Positions 63,911 to 64,000 of a stretch of 64,000 nt of DNA are shown one piece after another. Origin of the DNA: Sandaracinus amylolyticus (GTDB lineage Bacteria; Myxococcota_A; Polyangia; Polyangiales; Sandaracinaceae); contig NZ_CP070225.1 of the NCBI RefSeq assembly GCF_021631985.1, positions 2,790,001-2,854,000 on the forward strand, written 5' to 3'. A program made the position numbers and the translations under genes. The notes below the pieces were generated by a model, which saw nothing but the letters and a program-made list of their open reading frames with translations, was not told where the DNA came from and made no database searches. Position 1 is the stretch's first letter. Every line of letters starts with the position of its first letter.

Positions 63911-64000
63911 GCTGCTGGATTTTCCGGGAGGCTTCGTGACAGTGGGTGCGGAGCCCGAGGCTCGCTCGCGAATTGGAACGGACCGGACCGGAGCGGGAGA

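Overview
The window is very GC-rich, protein-coding DNA on both strands with short intergenic gaps and frequent GTG starts. The gene content points to a myxobacterium (Myxococcota), most like the Sandaracinus/Polyangiales group. It holds three Hanks-type Ser/Thr kinases, a PP2C phosphatase, two FHA proteins, eleven predicted lipoproteins (several with Asp/Ala/Gly-rich linkers and MopE-like or IgGFc-binding-like domains) and a nrdR-rib-nusB cluster in the order usual for the group. The taxonomic call is an inference from gene content; there is no rRNA or tRNA in the window to test it.

Layout. 0.1-1.3 kb: a nucleotidyltransferase and a convergent lasso-peptide-B2-like transglutaminase-fold protein, probably the edge of a peptide-modification locus. 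1.3-8.5 kb: surface lipoproteins (two MopE-like, one beta-propeller, one IgGFc-binding-like) around an NDP-sugar nucleotidyltransferase. 8.6-12.1 kb: methyltransferase, PP2C phosphatase, GT2 glycosyltransferase and a family-4 uracil-DNA glycosylase whose linker carries six perfect 21-bp repeats. 12.1-16.7 kb: a tightly overlapping three-gene operon (acidic tail plus BNR propeller, HEAT/TPR scaffold, degenerate SWIM-like protein) of unknown function. 16.8-19.2 kb: an arsenosugar-type operon (AhpD-like, ArsS, bicupin lipoprotein). 19.2-21.1 kb: an IS110-family element with a striking RNA-like hairpin upstream and a 425-bp non-coding flank downstream. 21.1-26.8 kb: two kinases around a KefB/C-type antiporter. 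26.9-32.1 kb: glgB, a GH57/DUF3536 protein and mazG. 32.3-39.4 kb: signalling proteins (FHA-LuxR fusion, PEGA kinase, response regulator-histidine kinase hybrid) and two extracellular lipoproteins. 39.4-43.7 kb: cysteine desulfurase, mnmA, and an RNA uridine methyltransferase with a lipoprotein between them. 43.8-47.3 kb: lipoprotein, LysR regulator, HAD-like protein, KptA and a CBS protein. 47.4-53.7 kb: nrdR-ribD-ribE-ribBX-ribH-nusB, then a lone M17-N-like domain, an FHA protein and a lipoprotein. 53.8-56.7 kb: an intact and a metal-site-less amidohydrolase in one operon. 56.8-64 kb: FliA-like sigma factor, dcd, CNNM-type membrane protein, a Lys/Ala/Pro-rich protein and a large S41 protease.

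How genes work together. The rib genes cover the DHBP branch, deaminase/reductase, lumazine synthase and riboflavin synthase steps, but the GTP cyclohydrolase II half of the RibBA-like protein has lost its zinc cysteines, so that step must be encoded elsewhere. Cysteine desulfurase and MnmA together suit tRNA 2-thiolation. GlgB and the GH57 protein form a glycogen/alpha-glucan unit. The kinases, PP2C and FHA proteins suggest a phospho-signalling network, although nothing in the sequence links particular partners.

Several genes start at GTG or ATG only 6-9 bases after a -10-like hexamer and lack a Shine-Dalgarno sequence, which suggests leaderless transcripts. No CRISPR array, prophage, tRNA, rRNA or replication origin was seen.
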